Source: UBA8517 sp964606975
Lineage (GTDB): Bacteria; Patescibacteriota; Microgenomatia; UBA8517
Reading direction: 5' to 3'
Assembly (NCBI GenBank): GCA_964606975.1
Contig: CAZSGY010000023.1
Span: forward strand, 1-31,051
Length of the DNA stretch: 31,051 nucleotides
Below, one piece after another: positions 1 through 7,227 of this stretch. Position 1 is the stretch's first letter. Each line of letters starts with the position of its first letter. The notes beneath the pieces were generated by a model. It saw nothing but the letters and a program-made list of their open reading frames with translations, was not told the DNA's origin and ran no database searches. The position numbers and the translations under genes are program-made.

Positions 1-1199
1 ACCGACAGCAGTTTGTTTTCTTCGGAAGATCTTTCTTTCCATTCAACATTTTCTCCGTTTCTTTCCGATGTAACAAGCCGCACAGGAATTCCGATCAAAT
101 CCGCATCGGAAAATTTTTCACCCGCGGAAACATTACGGTCATCCCACAAAACATCGATACCTTTTTCTTTTAATCTTTCATAAATTTCTTTTCCTTTGCC
201 GCCCGGAAGTTCAACAAGATGCACATCGTAAGGTGTAATCGCTTTATTCCAAATTATTCCACGATCGTCATGAGAAACTTCTACCCAAGTTCCCATAACT
301 CTGGTCGGACCAATTCCATAACTGGCAAACCAAACAGGTTTCTTTAAACCTTTTTCGTCCGCAAAATAAACCCGCATACGTTCTGCATACCACGTTCCCA
401 GGGGGAAAATGTTTCCGACTTCCACAGTTTTCTCCTTTTTTTCAATTTTTCCTTGTTTGCAAACCGGACATTTTTCGTGCTCATTTCCATCAAATATTTC
501 CTTATTTACGGCAAAATCACACTTATCGCAAACATAAATTATATCTTCTCCGTTTGCATCCAAAACTTGAAACTCATGGGTGTGTCTTTCGGTAAATACT
601 CCACCTGAGGCCTCGACAATTTTAAAATTAAAACCAATGCGCTTAAAAATTTTTACGTAAGCGGCTTTTACTTTTTCATAATAATTCACCATATCCTCTT
701 CGCTTACATGGGCTGAATAAAGATCTTTCATCATAAACTCCCTACCCCGCAAGATTCCCGACTTGGCGCGTAGTTCATTTCTGAATTTTGTTGAAAAATG
801 ATAAATAGAAACCGGCAGATCCTGATAGCTTTTTATATTTTTGCGGAGGAGATCCATGACGATTTCTTCATGGGTGAAGGAAAGGACATATTCCTTTTTT
901 CTTGAATCAGTAAGCTTATACATGATTTCATCTGCTTTGTCCCAGCGCCCCGTCTCGCTCCAAATTTCTTTGGGATGAAGAAGTGGCATAAGCATTTCCT
1001 GCCCACCGACGGCGTTAATTTCTTCTCTAATTATCTGATTAATTTTGGTAATGACTTTAAGACCCAGGGGTAAAAGCGTCCAGCTTCCGCTCATCAGCTG
1101 GTCAACAAAACCGGCACGAACAAGCAATTTATGATTTGTGCTTTCTGCATCTTTCGGTGCTTCTTTTCTGGTTTTGGGAAAAAGTTGTGACTGCTTCAT
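1..1199 (-). CDS. proS: Prolyl-tRNA synthetase, C-terminus cut by window edge
   Basis: Class II aminoacyl-tRNA synthetase that charges tRNA-Pro in the cytoplasm. The frame is open from ATG at 1199 to the window edge (399 codons), so only a short C-terminal piece is missing. Visible features are motif 2 with RGREFMMKD (residues 151-159), a THEE segment (109-112), and motif 3 GIGPTRVMG (295-303), followed by the start of the anticodon-binding domain. Two CxxC pairs (224-227 and 244-247) form a small zinc-ribbon-like insertion. The roughly 180-residue editing insertion of the E. coli-type enzyme is not seen between motifs 2 and 3, so this is a compact form. It is the last gene of a minus-strand string rpsB-tsf-frr-rseP-proS. 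A TGA-TACAAT extended -10 ends 8 nt before the ATG, so the gene probably has its own near-leaderless transcript. Confidence 0.95.
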   Translation of the reverse strand, partial: MKQSQLFPKTRKEAPKDAESTNHKLLVRAGFVDQLMSGSWTLLPLGLKVITKINQIIREEINAVGGQEMLMPLLHPKEIWSETGRWDKADEIMYKLTDSRKKEYVLSFTHEEIVMDLLRKNIKSYQDLPVSIYHFSTKFRNELRAKSGILRGREFMMKDLYSAHVSEEDMVNYYEKVKAAYVKIFKRIGFNFKIVEASGGVFTERHTHEFQVLDANGEDIIYVCDKCDFAVNKEIFDGNEHEKCPVCKQGKIEKKEKTVEVGNIFPLGTWYAERMRVYFADEKGLKKPVWFASYGIGPTRVMGTWVEVSHDDRGIIWNKAITPYDVHLVELPGGKGKEIYERLKEKGIDVLWDDRNVSAGEKFSDADLIGIPVRLVTSERNGENVEWKERSSEENKLLS

Positions 1200-1207
1200 T
1201 TAAGCCT

Positions 1208-1216
1208 ATTGTATCA
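1208..1216 (-). promoter_or_regulatory. Extended -10 promoter of proS built on the rseP stop codon
   Basis: On the minus strand the sequence reads TGATACAAT. The TGA is the rseP stop codon and TACAAT is a -10 hexamer ending 8 nt before the proS ATG, which predicts a transcript starting at or next to the start codon. No convincing -35 is seen, as is usual for TGn-extended promoters. Confidence 0.6.
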
Positions 1217-2326
1217 CTTGCTCAGTGAATTGATGAATCCCTCTATACTGCCCGTGGAAATTAATCTTCTGACATCGCCGACACTGATTACTAAAAGAAG
1301 AATGATCAAAATAATAAAACCGATATTGTTGACTATTGCCTCAACTTTTGCCGAAACTTTACGTCTGGTAACGGCTTCGATACCGATGAAAAACAGCCTT
1401 CCCCCGTCAAGCGCCGGAAAAGGAAGAATGTTCAAAATTGCCAGATTGACCGAAAGAATTCCGATGAAATTTATTAGCATAAGTATTCCTCCTTTGGACG
1501 CTTCCGTCGTCACGGCGTAAATACCAATAGGCCCTGAAACCCCGGTAATCGATTCTCCGCGGAAAGCGGATGTCAACATGTCTGAAAGCCCCACCACTAC
1601 CGTTTTACCCCAGTAGACGCTGTCCTTAAAGCCGTAGTAAATTCCGTAAAACGGGCGAAGGAGAGTAGGCGGATAATAAATTTCCATCGTTGTAATGGTA
1701 ACTCCGATCGGTCCCTCGCCTTCCGGCGGGTTTTCTCTGGGGGTAAGCCGTATTTTCAGAACTTGATCTTGTCCGGAATCTGTCCGAATAATTTCATAAG
1801 TTACACTTTTACCGGGATTAGCCGCGGTTTTGTCAATAAATTCCTGAGAACTTGAGACATCCGCATCGTTTACTTTAGCAATAATATCCCCCGCAACAAT
1901 TCCGGCTTTGGCTGCAGGTGAATCTGCTGTTACGTCAATGATTTTTACCCTGTCAGTGTCTCTGGGAATCCCCGAGAAAGAATAAACAATTGCAAAAGTC
2001 AAAATCGCCAAAAGAAAATTCATGATGACTCCGGCAATCACAATAGAGGCTCTTACTTTTTTGCTTTTATGAAGAAACGACCGTTTGACATCCGTTTCCG
2101 GCCCTTCTTCCAGCTCACCGTGGAGTTTTACAAACCCTCCGAAAGGAAGAGCATTAATTGAATATAGAGTCTCGCCCACCCGCTTTCCCCAGATGCGCGG
2201 TGGAAGACCAAAACCGAATTCTTCAACTTTTACCCCGGATTTTTTAGCAAAAATGTAATGTCCGAATTCGTGGACCAAAACAAGGAGGGATAAAACCAAA
2301 AGAAATATCAAGATTGAAACAATCAT
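1214..2326 (-). CDS. rseP: RseP-like site-2 membrane metalloprotease with PDZ domain
   Basis: Intramembrane zinc metalloprotease (peptidase family M50), 370 aa. The zinc motif HEFGH lies at residues 19-23 in the first membrane segment, and the second motif LDGGRLFF sits near residue 305 in a C-terminal membrane segment, giving the usual HExxH ... NxxPxxxLDG arrangement. A single PDZ domain spans about residues 125-205; E. coli RseP has two. Family members cleave membrane-anchored regulators or signal-peptide remnants; no anti-sigma partner is visible here, so the substrate is unknown. The gene keeps its classical place between frr and proS, but cdsA and dxr, which usually precede it, are missing. 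A CATAAT -10 ends 9 nt before the ATG. Confidence 0.92.
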   Translation of the reverse strand: MIVSILIFLLVLSLLVLVHEFGHYIFAKKSGVKVEEFGFGLPPRIWGKRVGETLYSINALPFGGFVKLHGELEEGPETDVKRSFLHKSKKVRASIVIAGVIMNFLLAILTFAIVYSFSGIPRDTDRVKIIDVTADSPAAKAGIVAGDIIAKVNDADVSSSQEFIDKTAANPGKSVTYEIIRTDSGQDQVLKIRLTPRENPPEGEGPIGVTITTMEIYYPPTLLRPFYGIYYGFKDSVYWGKTVVVGLSDMLTSAFRGESITGVSGPIGIYAVTTEASKGGILMLINFIGILSVNLAILNILPFPALDGGRLFFIGIEAVTRRKVSAKVEAIVNNIGFIILIILLLVISVGDVRRLISTGSIEGFINSLSK

Positions 2327-2335
2327 TGTCTACGT

Positions 2336-2341
2336 ATTATG
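2336..2341 (-). promoter_or_regulatory. -10 hexamer of rseP (CATAAT)
   Basis: CATAAT on the minus strand ends 9 nt before the rseP ATG at 2326, placing the expected transcription start within about 3 nt of the start codon. There is no Shine-Dalgarno in the intervening bases. Confidence 0.45.
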
Positions 2342-2399
2342 AATGATGAATCACGCGGGAACAAGTGCAAAATCCCTGGTATTTACAACAATTTCCGGA

Positions 2400-2954
2400 T
2401 CAAATCTGTAGAAGCTCAGCTTTTTTCTTTTCACCCATCTCTTCAATTTTAGCCGTAAACTCATCAGTAATTTCCTGAAGCTTTTTCTCGAAAGCAAACT
2501 TGTCATCCTCAGTGATTTCTTTATTCTCAAACTTGGTTTTAATTTCATGCATTGCATCTCCCCTAACCTGCCGGATATTGATTTTTCCGTTTTCAAGTTT
2601 TCCCGAAAGAAGTTTTACATACTTTTCCCTGTCTTCTGTGGTCATGGGAGGAATAATGATTCTGATCATCTCTCCGTCAATCGAAGGATTTAAACCGATA
2701 TTGGCCTCAACTATACCTTTTCTAATATCTCCGATAATAGACTTGTCCCAAGGATTAATAATGATTTGGCTGGGATCCGGAACAGTGATTGTCGCCAACT
2801 CCAAAACCTTCAGCCGCTGGGTTCCGCCGTATGCCGGACAGACAATATTTTCAACAAGTGAAGGAGTTGCACGCCCGGTGCGCAGCGAACCGATATCGGT
2901 TGCAAGCACGTCAAACGCGGCTTGCATTTTTGAACGTATTGAAGATTCGTCCAT
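2400..2954 (-). CDS. frr: Ribosome recycling factor
   Basis: RRF splits post-termination ribosomes together with EF-G. It is 184 aa, the normal length, and alignable along its whole length: the N-terminal helix with SLRTGRATPSLVENI (residues 23-37), the central domain with PDPSQIIINPWDK, and IIIPPMTTEDREKYVKL before the long C-terminal helices. Its ATG overlaps the tsf stop by one base (TAATG), indicating translational coupling with tsf. In most bacteria pyrH separates tsf and frr; here it is absent and the two genes are fused end to start. Confidence 0.96.
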   Translation of the reverse strand: MDESSIRSKMQAAFDVLATDIGSLRTGRATPSLVENIVCPAYGGTQRLKVLELATITVPDPSQIIINPWDKSIIGDIRKGIVEANIGLNPSIDGEMIRIIIPPMTTEDREKYVKLLSGKLENGKINIRQVRGDAMHEIKTKFENKEITEDDKFAFEKKLQEITDEFTAKIEEMGEKKKAELLQI

Positions 2955-3409
2955 TACTCTTTTCCTAATTCTACACGAAAAACCCGGCCTATGCGAATGT
3001 TTTCGCCGGTCTTAGCAATCAACTCTTTAACCAAATCGGAGACTTTTTTGCCGGGATCTTTAACATAGTCCTGTTTCTCAAAATTTTTATCTCCCATTGA
3101 GGCGACCTGCATTGCCAGATCTTTTCCGGTTTTATCAAAAAGCTCCGTCTTGGCAACAAAATCGGTTTCACAAAGAAGTTCCAGAATTCCGGCAACCCGA
3201 CCCGTGTGATGCGTATAAACAAAAATTTTACCTTCTGAAGTTTCCCTACCTTCCCTTTTCGCTGCTTTTTCAAATCCTTCTTTTTTAAGGATCTCCAGAG
3301 CTTTTTCCTCACTCCCGTCAACTTCTTCCAAAACTTCGCGGATACGAATTATGGCAACTCCGGTTTCTTCCCTGAGTTTTTTAATCAATTCAATATTTAT
3401 TTTTGACAT
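2954..3409 (-). CDS. tsf: Elongation factor Ts, short form
   Basis: Guanine-nucleotide exchange factor for EF-Tu. The N-terminal UBA-like domain (IELIKKLREETGVAIIRIRE, residues 5-24) and the signature ETDFVAKTELF are present, and the C-terminus ends with IAKTGENIRIGRVFRVELG as in other EF-Ts. At 151 aa it is well below the roughly 196 aa of the short Thermus form; the segment between AMQVASM and the C-terminal strand is missing about 45 residues, so one core subdomain is reduced. The gene has its own -10 (TATAAT, 3418-3423) 8 nt before the ATG and is coupled to frr downstream. Confidence 0.94.
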   Translation of the reverse strand: MSKINIELIKKLREETGVAIIRIREVLEEVDGSEEKALEILKKEGFEKAAKREGRETSEGKIFVYTHHTGRVAGILELLCETDFVAKTELFDKTGKDLAMQVASMGDKNFEKQDYVKDPGKKVSDLVKELIAKTGENIRIGRVFRVELGKE

Positions 3410-3417
3410 TCTAATTT

Positions 3418-3423
3418 ATTATA
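3418..3423 (-). promoter_or_regulatory. -10 hexamer of tsf (TATAAT)
   Basis: A perfect TATAAT on the minus strand ends 8 nt before the tsf ATG (3409). The transcript should start at or within a few bases of the start codon, so tsf can be expressed independently of rpsB. Confidence 0.6.
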
Positions 3424-3438
3424 TAAAATTCACCCTCT

Positions 3439-3454
3439 TGCAAACTTGTTTGCA
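3439..3454. repeat. Inverted repeat between rpsB and tsf
   Basis: The minus strand reads TGCAAA-CAAG-TTTGCA, a 6-bp stem with a 4-nt loop (7 complementary positions if the loop closes). It lies between the rpsB stop and the tsf -10. No T-run follows it, so it is not a classic terminator; it could be an operator or an RNA processing/3'-end hairpin for rpsB. Confidence 0.45.
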
Positions 3455-3474
3455 TAAATTACTGATAGAATTTT

Positions 3475-4155
3475 CTATTTCTCGGAAATTGCGCCAGCCA
3501 ATAGATCCAGTAGATATTCCAAACCCCGGCTGGCATCGTCGTTCATCGGAATCGGATAATCGATAAGATCGGGGTCGGCATTACTGTCCACCACTCCGAC
3601 GATCGGAATTTTTTTAGAGCTTGCTTCGTGTATTGCTGCTGCCTCTCTTTTGGTATCAATTACAAAAAGAATATCCGGGGTTCCGGTCAGAGATTTGATA
3701 CCTCCGAAAAATTTCTCAAGTCTGTCAATTTCCCGGTCAATAAGAAGTCTTTCTTTCTTTGTATATTTGTTGTAAAAACCGGTTGCCAGGTTTTCTTTCA
3801 TTTCTTCCATCTTATCGATAGATCTTTTAATCTGGCTGAAGTTAGATATTGTTCCCCCAAGCCATCTTTCGTTGACATATGGCATGCCAACTTTTGTCGC
3901 AGTTTCGGCAACTTTATCTTTGATTTGCTTTTTTGTTCCCAAAATAAGCACCTTTTTTCCTTCTTTAACAGATTTGACCAAAAAACTTAAAGCCTCTTCG
4001 ATCAAAGGTTTGGTTTTTGTAAGATCAAAAATATGGACGCCTTCCTCTTGTCCATAAAGGTATTCCTCCATTTTTGGATTCCAACGTTTGGTCTGGTGCC
4101 CGAAATGTGCACCGCTTTCAATCAGTTCGTCTAATGAAATGTTTATTTTTGACAT
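3475..4155 (-). CDS. rpsB: 30S ribosomal protein S2
   Basis: Small-subunit protein S2, 226 aa, normal length. The family signatures are visible: LIESGAHFGHQTKRWNPKM (residues 11-29), EGVHIFDLTKT, VNERWLGGTISNF, and the C-terminal IPIVGVVDSNADPDLIDYPIP segment. It is the first gene of the rpsB-tsf-frr-rseP-proS string. Unlike its neighbours it has a full promoter (TTGCCA-17-TATAAT) and a long 5' leader of about 124 nt that can fold into a pseudoknot, which suggests autogenous control by S2 as known in other bacteria. A G-rich AGGGG stretch lies about 10 nt before the ATG. Confidence 0.97.
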   Translation of the reverse strand: MSKINISLDELIESGAHFGHQTKRWNPKMEEYLYGQEEGVHIFDLTKTKPLIEEALSFLVKSVKEGKKVLILGTKKQIKDKVAETATKVGMPYVNERWLGGTISNFSQIKRSIDKMEEMKENLATGFYNKYTKKERLLIDREIDRLEKFFGGIKSLTGTPDILFVIDTKREAAAIHEASSKKIPIVGVVDSNADPDLIDYPIPMNDDASRGLEYLLDLLAGAISEK

Positions 4156-4279
4156 TTATTTTTACCCCTAAAACCCTGGGATTTTATAGCTTTCTTATTC
4201 CGCCACCGGTCGGAAGTTAATGCCCTGAGCGACTGCAAGGAGTCGAACCGGGTTTCCAGAAAGCCTGACCGATGTGTGT
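4156..4279 (-). promoter_or_regulatory. Structured rpsB 5' leader, possible S2 autoregulation element
   Basis: The predicted rpsB leader holds an 8-bp long-range stem (CAUCGGUC, 4274-4267, with GACCGGUG, 4211-4204, one G-U pair), an internal 5-bp hairpin (CGACU/AGUCG, 4245-4230), and a second 6-bp pairing between GCUUUC inside the first loop (4264-4259) and GAAAGC downstream (4194-4189). The two long-range stems interleave, which is the topology of an H-type pseudoknot, and the last strand lies about 35 nt before the start codon. The function as an S2-binding operator is inferred from S2 autoregulation in other bacteria. Confidence 0.5.
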
Positions 4280-4285
4280 AAGGGT

Positions 4286-4314
4286 ATTATATCAGTCCGC
4301 CCCAAGGCTGGCAA
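4286..4314 (-). promoter_or_regulatory. rpsB promoter, TTGCCA-17-TGA-TATAAT
   Basis: On the minus strand TTGCCA (4314-4309), a 17-bp spacer and a perfect TATAAT (4291-4286) form a near-consensus promoter with an extended TGA. That TGA is also the stop codon of the upstream cyclodeaminase-like gene, and the whole promoter lies within its last codons. It is the strongest promoter I see in the window. Confidence 0.8.
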
Positions 4315-4804
4315 GGGTTTTTATATTGATCTCTACATTTTCGTGAGCCGACTCATAGGCAGCATTGGCCAGGTATTCTGCGCTGGCGGCATCTGAATAG
4401 GCATTTTTATTACCGATTTTAGACATTTCCAAAGCTGAAACGCGGATTTCATCGGCAATTTCGGCAACTTTTTTTGGTACTTCAACGGCCCAATATAAAG
4501 CTGCTTTTATTTTTGCATTATCCTTAGTTTTATAAGCCTGCATCACTTTATTGAAAGCATCGCTATCGGCATCGGCCAAATCAAGCAAACTGAATCTGGC
4601 TTCTTTCATAGACAACGCAATTTCTTTGGCCCTCTTTTGGGCTTCTTCATAATTCTTCCTGCCTATGGTCAAATTGCAGACCATTTCTACTAAAGACGCT
4701 GCGGTTGCCGCAGTAACGGCAGCTACTGCCCCGCCACCCGGTGTGGGGCTACTGCCGGCAACGCTTTCCAAAAATTCTTCAATTTTTTGACTTTTAATTG
4801 TCAT
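4292..4804 (-). CDS. Cyclodeaminase/cyclohydrolase family protein (FTCD C-terminal-like)
   Basis: A 170-aa all-helical protein of the formiminotransferase-cyclodeaminase C-terminal (FchA-like) family. Visible hallmarks are the N-terminal SPTPGGGAVAAVTAATAASL (residues 19-38) and the later YSDAASAEYLANAAYESA helix. The family converts 5-formimino-THF to 5,10-methenyl-THF with release of ammonia, or acts as methenyl-THF cyclohydrolase. The ATG overlaps the stop of the glutamate formimidoyltransferase gene by one base (TAATG), so the two are co-translated; in animals the same two activities are one fused protein. At 170 aa it is somewhat shorter than many family members. I favour cyclodeaminase because of the partner. 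Confidence 0.85.
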   Translation of the reverse strand: MTIKSQKIEEFLESVAGSSPTPGGGAVAAVTAATAASLVEMVCNLTIGRKNYEEAQKRAKEIALSMKEARFSLLDLADADSDAFNKVMQAYKTKDNAKIKAALYWAVEVPKKVAEIADEIRVSALEMSKIGNKNAYSDAASAEYLANAAYESAHENVEINIKTLASLGAD

Positions 4805-5682
4805 TATTCGTAAATTTTCTTTTCTAAAACCTGCTCAGATTTAAATGTGTCTACCTTGAATGTGCTTTTGACAGCTTTAACCAAAGCTTCAAGCGGAATC
4901 ATACCATAAATCTCGGAACTTTTGATTCTTATTCCGTGCGCTTCAGATTCTTTTTCAATTTCTCTATACGCTTCGTCGAAATTTGTTTTTTCAAAATCGA
5001 CTAAATTCATAGATACCTGGGCAAGGCCGTCAACCTTAAAGCCCAAAGCCTTTACTCCGGGAAGCCCGCCATTTTTCTCCCTGATTTTAGCAGCAATATC
5101 CTTAGCGATTTGAACATCTGTTGTGTCAAGATTTACATTATAAGCAACCAAATATTTTCTGGCTCCGATAACAGTTGCGCCCGCCGTCGGGTGCATACAG
5201 GAAGGTCCGAAATCCGAAGGTTTAAAGTTGTTTTTTAAGCCCTCGAACTCTCCGGTACGCACATCCGCCAGGTTTTTGTATTCCGGACGTCTGGCAGACT
5301 CTTCATATAAATAAACAGGTATTTTAAGCTCGTCTCCTACTTTTGCGGCTAATTTTTCCGAAAGTTTGATACACTCCTCCATCGAGACGCCGGAAACAGG
5401 AATAAACGGGACAACATCCGTGGCGCCAATCCTCGGATGTTCACCTGTGTGTCCGTTCATATCGATTAATTCTGTCGCCACCCTGATTGCCTCGAAAACC
5501 GATTCAAGAACATTGTCCGGTTGTCCGATTATGGTAAAAAGCATGCGGTTATGATCGGGGTTGGATTCAAGTTCAAAAACTTTGACGCTTTTAGTATTTT
5601 TTGCAGCATTAAAAATAGCATTGATGATTTTTTGATCTCTCCCCTCACTAAAATTAGGAACACATTCAACAATTTTATTCAT
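4804..5682 (-). CDS. Glutamate formimidoyltransferase
   Basis: Transfers the formimino group from N-formimino-L-glutamate to tetrahydrofolate (histidine degradation, one-carbon metabolism). It is 292 aa, the length of a stand-alone transferase. Family motifs are VECVPNFSEGRD (residues 5-16), ESNPDHNRMLFTIIG (39-53) and the catalytic-region GHTGEHPRIGATDVVPF (77-93) with histidines 78 and 82. The C-terminal domain carries GLAQVSMNLVDFEKTN. It overlaps the cyclodeaminase-like gene downstream. No hut genes (histidase, urocanase, imidazolonepropionase) are in the window, so the source of formiminoglutamate is unclear. A TGA-TATAAT extended -10 ends 6 nt before the ATG. Confidence 0.92.
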   Translation of the reverse strand: MNKIVECVPNFSEGRDQKIINAIFNAAKNTKSVKVFELESNPDHNRMLFTIIGQPDNVLESVFEAIRVATELIDMNGHTGEHPRIGATDVVPFIPVSGVSMEECIKLSEKLAAKVGDELKIPVYLYEESARRPEYKNLADVRTGEFEGLKNNFKPSDFGPSCMHPTAGATVIGARKYLVAYNVNLDTTDVQIAKDIAAKIREKNGGLPGVKALGFKVDGLAQVSMNLVDFEKTNFDEAYREIEKESEAHGIRIKSSEIYGMIPLEALVKAVKSTFKVDTFKSEQVLEKKIYE

Positions 5683-5688
5683 ATGGAA

Positions 5689-5697
5689 ATTATATCA
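5689..5697 (-). promoter_or_regulatory. Extended -10 promoter (TGA-TATAAT) of the formimidoyltransferase gene
   Basis: TGATATAAT on the minus strand ends 6 nt before the ATG at 5682, which predicts transcription starting at about the A of the ATG. It sits immediately downstream of the tmk stop codon. Confidence 0.65.
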
Positions 5698-5698
5698 T

Positions 5699-6364
5699 TT
5701 AGCGCCTGAGCCTTGTTTCAAAAACGGTTTCCAAAATACCGGCAACCGATTCTGATACTTTTAATGCGTCTTCTTCACCGTTTACAACGTACCAATTAAG
5801 GTTTCCCCAACCGGTACTTGCCATCTCCCTATAACCTGCGATAAGTCTGTCAAAATATTCCGGGGATTCTTTGTCAAATGGGTCGCCGTTTATATTCTTG
5901 CCGCGTCTTGCTAACGAAGTCTCCCTAGAAATATCAAGAAGCATAACCGCATCAGGTTTATAATTTCCCAAAACAATATCAGAAACATTTAGGATTGTCT
6001 CTTGGTCGCCGCCTTCCGCATATCCCTGATAAGCGCCAGTTGAAGTGTGACATCTGTCCGTCAAAACGCTTATTCCATTATCCAAATTTGGTTTTACCAA
6101 CCCATCCATCCAAAACTTACGGGCAGCGAAAAATAAGGCCATTTGACCCTCAGCTTTGATAAGCTTTTTATCTCTTAAGTCAAATATAAATCTCCTTAGC
6201 TCTTCGGCCGGTTCGATTCCTCCGGGTTCCCTTGTATAAATGGCCTCAATACCGTTGTTTTTAAGAAGATTTTTAGCCAGTTCGATTTGTGTTCCTTTGC
6301 CGCTTCCGCCGACTCCCTCAAAGACAATGAATCTACCTTGTGTTAACTTTCCTCTTTTCTTCAT
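5699..6364 (-). CDS. tmk: Thymidylate kinase
   Basis: Phosphorylates dTMP to dTDP with ATP. It is 221 aa. Visible motifs are the P-loop FEGVGGSGKGTQ (residues 15-26), the TREPGG motif that contacts the phosphoryl group, and LTDRCHTSTGAYQGYAEGG, where the usual DRY reads DRC. The C-terminal nucleoside-binding half follows (DPFDKESPEYFDR). It lies 10 nt downstream of a deoxynucleoside kinase gene on the same strand, so the two are probably one transcript. ThyA and DHFR are divergently transcribed next door, giving the complete dUMP-to-dTDP route in about 3 kb. Confidence 0.93.
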   Translation of the reverse strand: MKKRGKLTQGRFIVFEGVGGSGKGTQIELAKNLLKNNGIEAIYTREPGGIEPAEELRRFIFDLRDKKLIKAEGQMALFFAARKFWMDGLVKPNLDNGISVLTDRCHTSTGAYQGYAEGGDQETILNVSDIVLGNYKPDAVMLLDISRETSLARRGKNINGDPFDKESPEYFDRLIAGYREMASTGWGNLNWYVVNGEEDALKVSESVAGILETVFETRLRR

Positions 6365-6374
6365 TATCTGAATT

Positions 6375-7127
6375 TTAATGGATTACTACTTTTTCCGGAA
6401 AATAATCTGAATTCCCGTTAAGTTTGGGTGGTTTAATTTCCGGAATAATAAAATTGCCGTTTACTCCAAACCGGCTGCAAATATGGCTTTCTATCCGATT
6501 TGCCAAATGCTCCACCCCACCGTAAGCGTTTTCTTTAGTTGTATATGCAATAAATTTAAATGAATTCTTTTCTTCCCGATTCGCCCATTCATTCACTGAA
6601 TCTGAAAGTTTTTCCAAATATTCCGGATAGTTATTCAAAATCCACATCTCATAACCTCTCCCCCTATCGATAATTCTTTGTTTAATTTCTTTCTGGCTGG
6701 TTGTAACCACAACATGTACATCGGGATAAACCAAATTATCTTTTGCCGTAATGGTATAAAAAATATTCTGATACAAATTCCATTCGTTTTCATTCATCCA
6801 ACCCATTTTAAAATGTGTCTTCGCATATATAAAATCCATATCAAGTTCAGGGTCTATGATCGACACCTTGTTTTTATCTAGCGCCTTAAGTTGTTCAACT
6901 TTGGAAATTAAGAAATTAACTTGTGATCGAAAACTATATTCAGGGGGATTCTCATAAAATTTTTCCAAAAAAGGGTTGGCCGGATAGTTTTCTTCAACCG
7001 GGGCTATTCCCCATCTTTTACCGAGTTCCGCAGAAAGTGTGGTTTTACCGCTGGCAAGACAACCTACAAGTCCGATTACCAAACTTCTCTTTTGAGGTAT
7101 TTCTTTGTTGTTTTCTCTCTCGTTCAT
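6375..7127 (-). CDS. Deoxynucleoside kinase (dNK/dGK family)
   Basis: Salvage kinase producing dNMPs from deoxynucleosides. It has the P-loop GLVGCLASGKTT, the dNK-family ENYPANPFLEKFYENPP segment followed by FRSQVNFLISK, and a LID-like IIDRGRGYE. I place the start at the ATG at 7127 (250 aa, MNEREN...); a longer frame to 7166 adds 13 unlikely residues. Specificity (dA, dG, dC or dT) cannot be read from the sequence. It is followed 10 nt later by tmk, which argues for a role in pyrimidine or dTTP supply. It is divergent from thyA with about 100 bp between starts. Confidence 0.85.
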   Translation of the reverse strand: MNERENNKEIPQKRSLVIGLVGCLASGKTTLSAELGKRWGIAPVEENYPANPFLEKFYENPPEYSFRSQVNFLISKVEQLKALDKNKVSIIDPELDMDFIYAKTHFKMGWMNENEWNLYQNIFYTITAKDNLVYPDVHVVVTTSQKEIKQRIIDRGRGYEMWILNNYPEYLEKLSDSVNEWANREEKNSFKFIAYTTKENAYGGVEHLANRIESHICSRFGVNGNFIIPEIKPPKLNGNSDYFPEKVVIH

Positions 7128-7208
7128 GATAAATGCTATCTGGCATTTTGCTATTACTAAAAACACTTTTCAAGTAGCATTTGGGGCTGGACTATCAGAA
7201 ATATTGGC

Positions 7209-7214
7209 TATAAT
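7209..7214 (+). promoter_or_regulatory. -10 hexamer of thyA (TATAAT)
   Basis: A perfect TATAAT ends 13 nt before the ATG at 7228. The predicted leader is about 6-7 nt, too short for a ribosome binding site. This decides the thyA start over the in-frame ATG at 7105, which would precede the promoter. No good -35 is seen. Confidence 0.6.
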
Positions 7215-7227
7215 ATCAACCGTAATT

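Noticed and set aside
2351..2596. An 81-aa minus-strand frame overlapping frr
   Set aside because: It is an out-of-frame shadow of frr with a skewed Lys/Leu/Ser composition.
4230..4260. GGTTCGACTCC on the minus strand in the rpsB leader, resembling a tRNA T-loop
   Set aside because: No acceptor, D-arm or anticodon arm can be built around it; it fits better as part of the leader hairpin.
7105..7227. Upstream in-frame extension of thyA (41 residues)
   Set aside because: It runs through the divergent gene start and ends beyond the TATAAT at 7209; the translation does not resemble ThyA.
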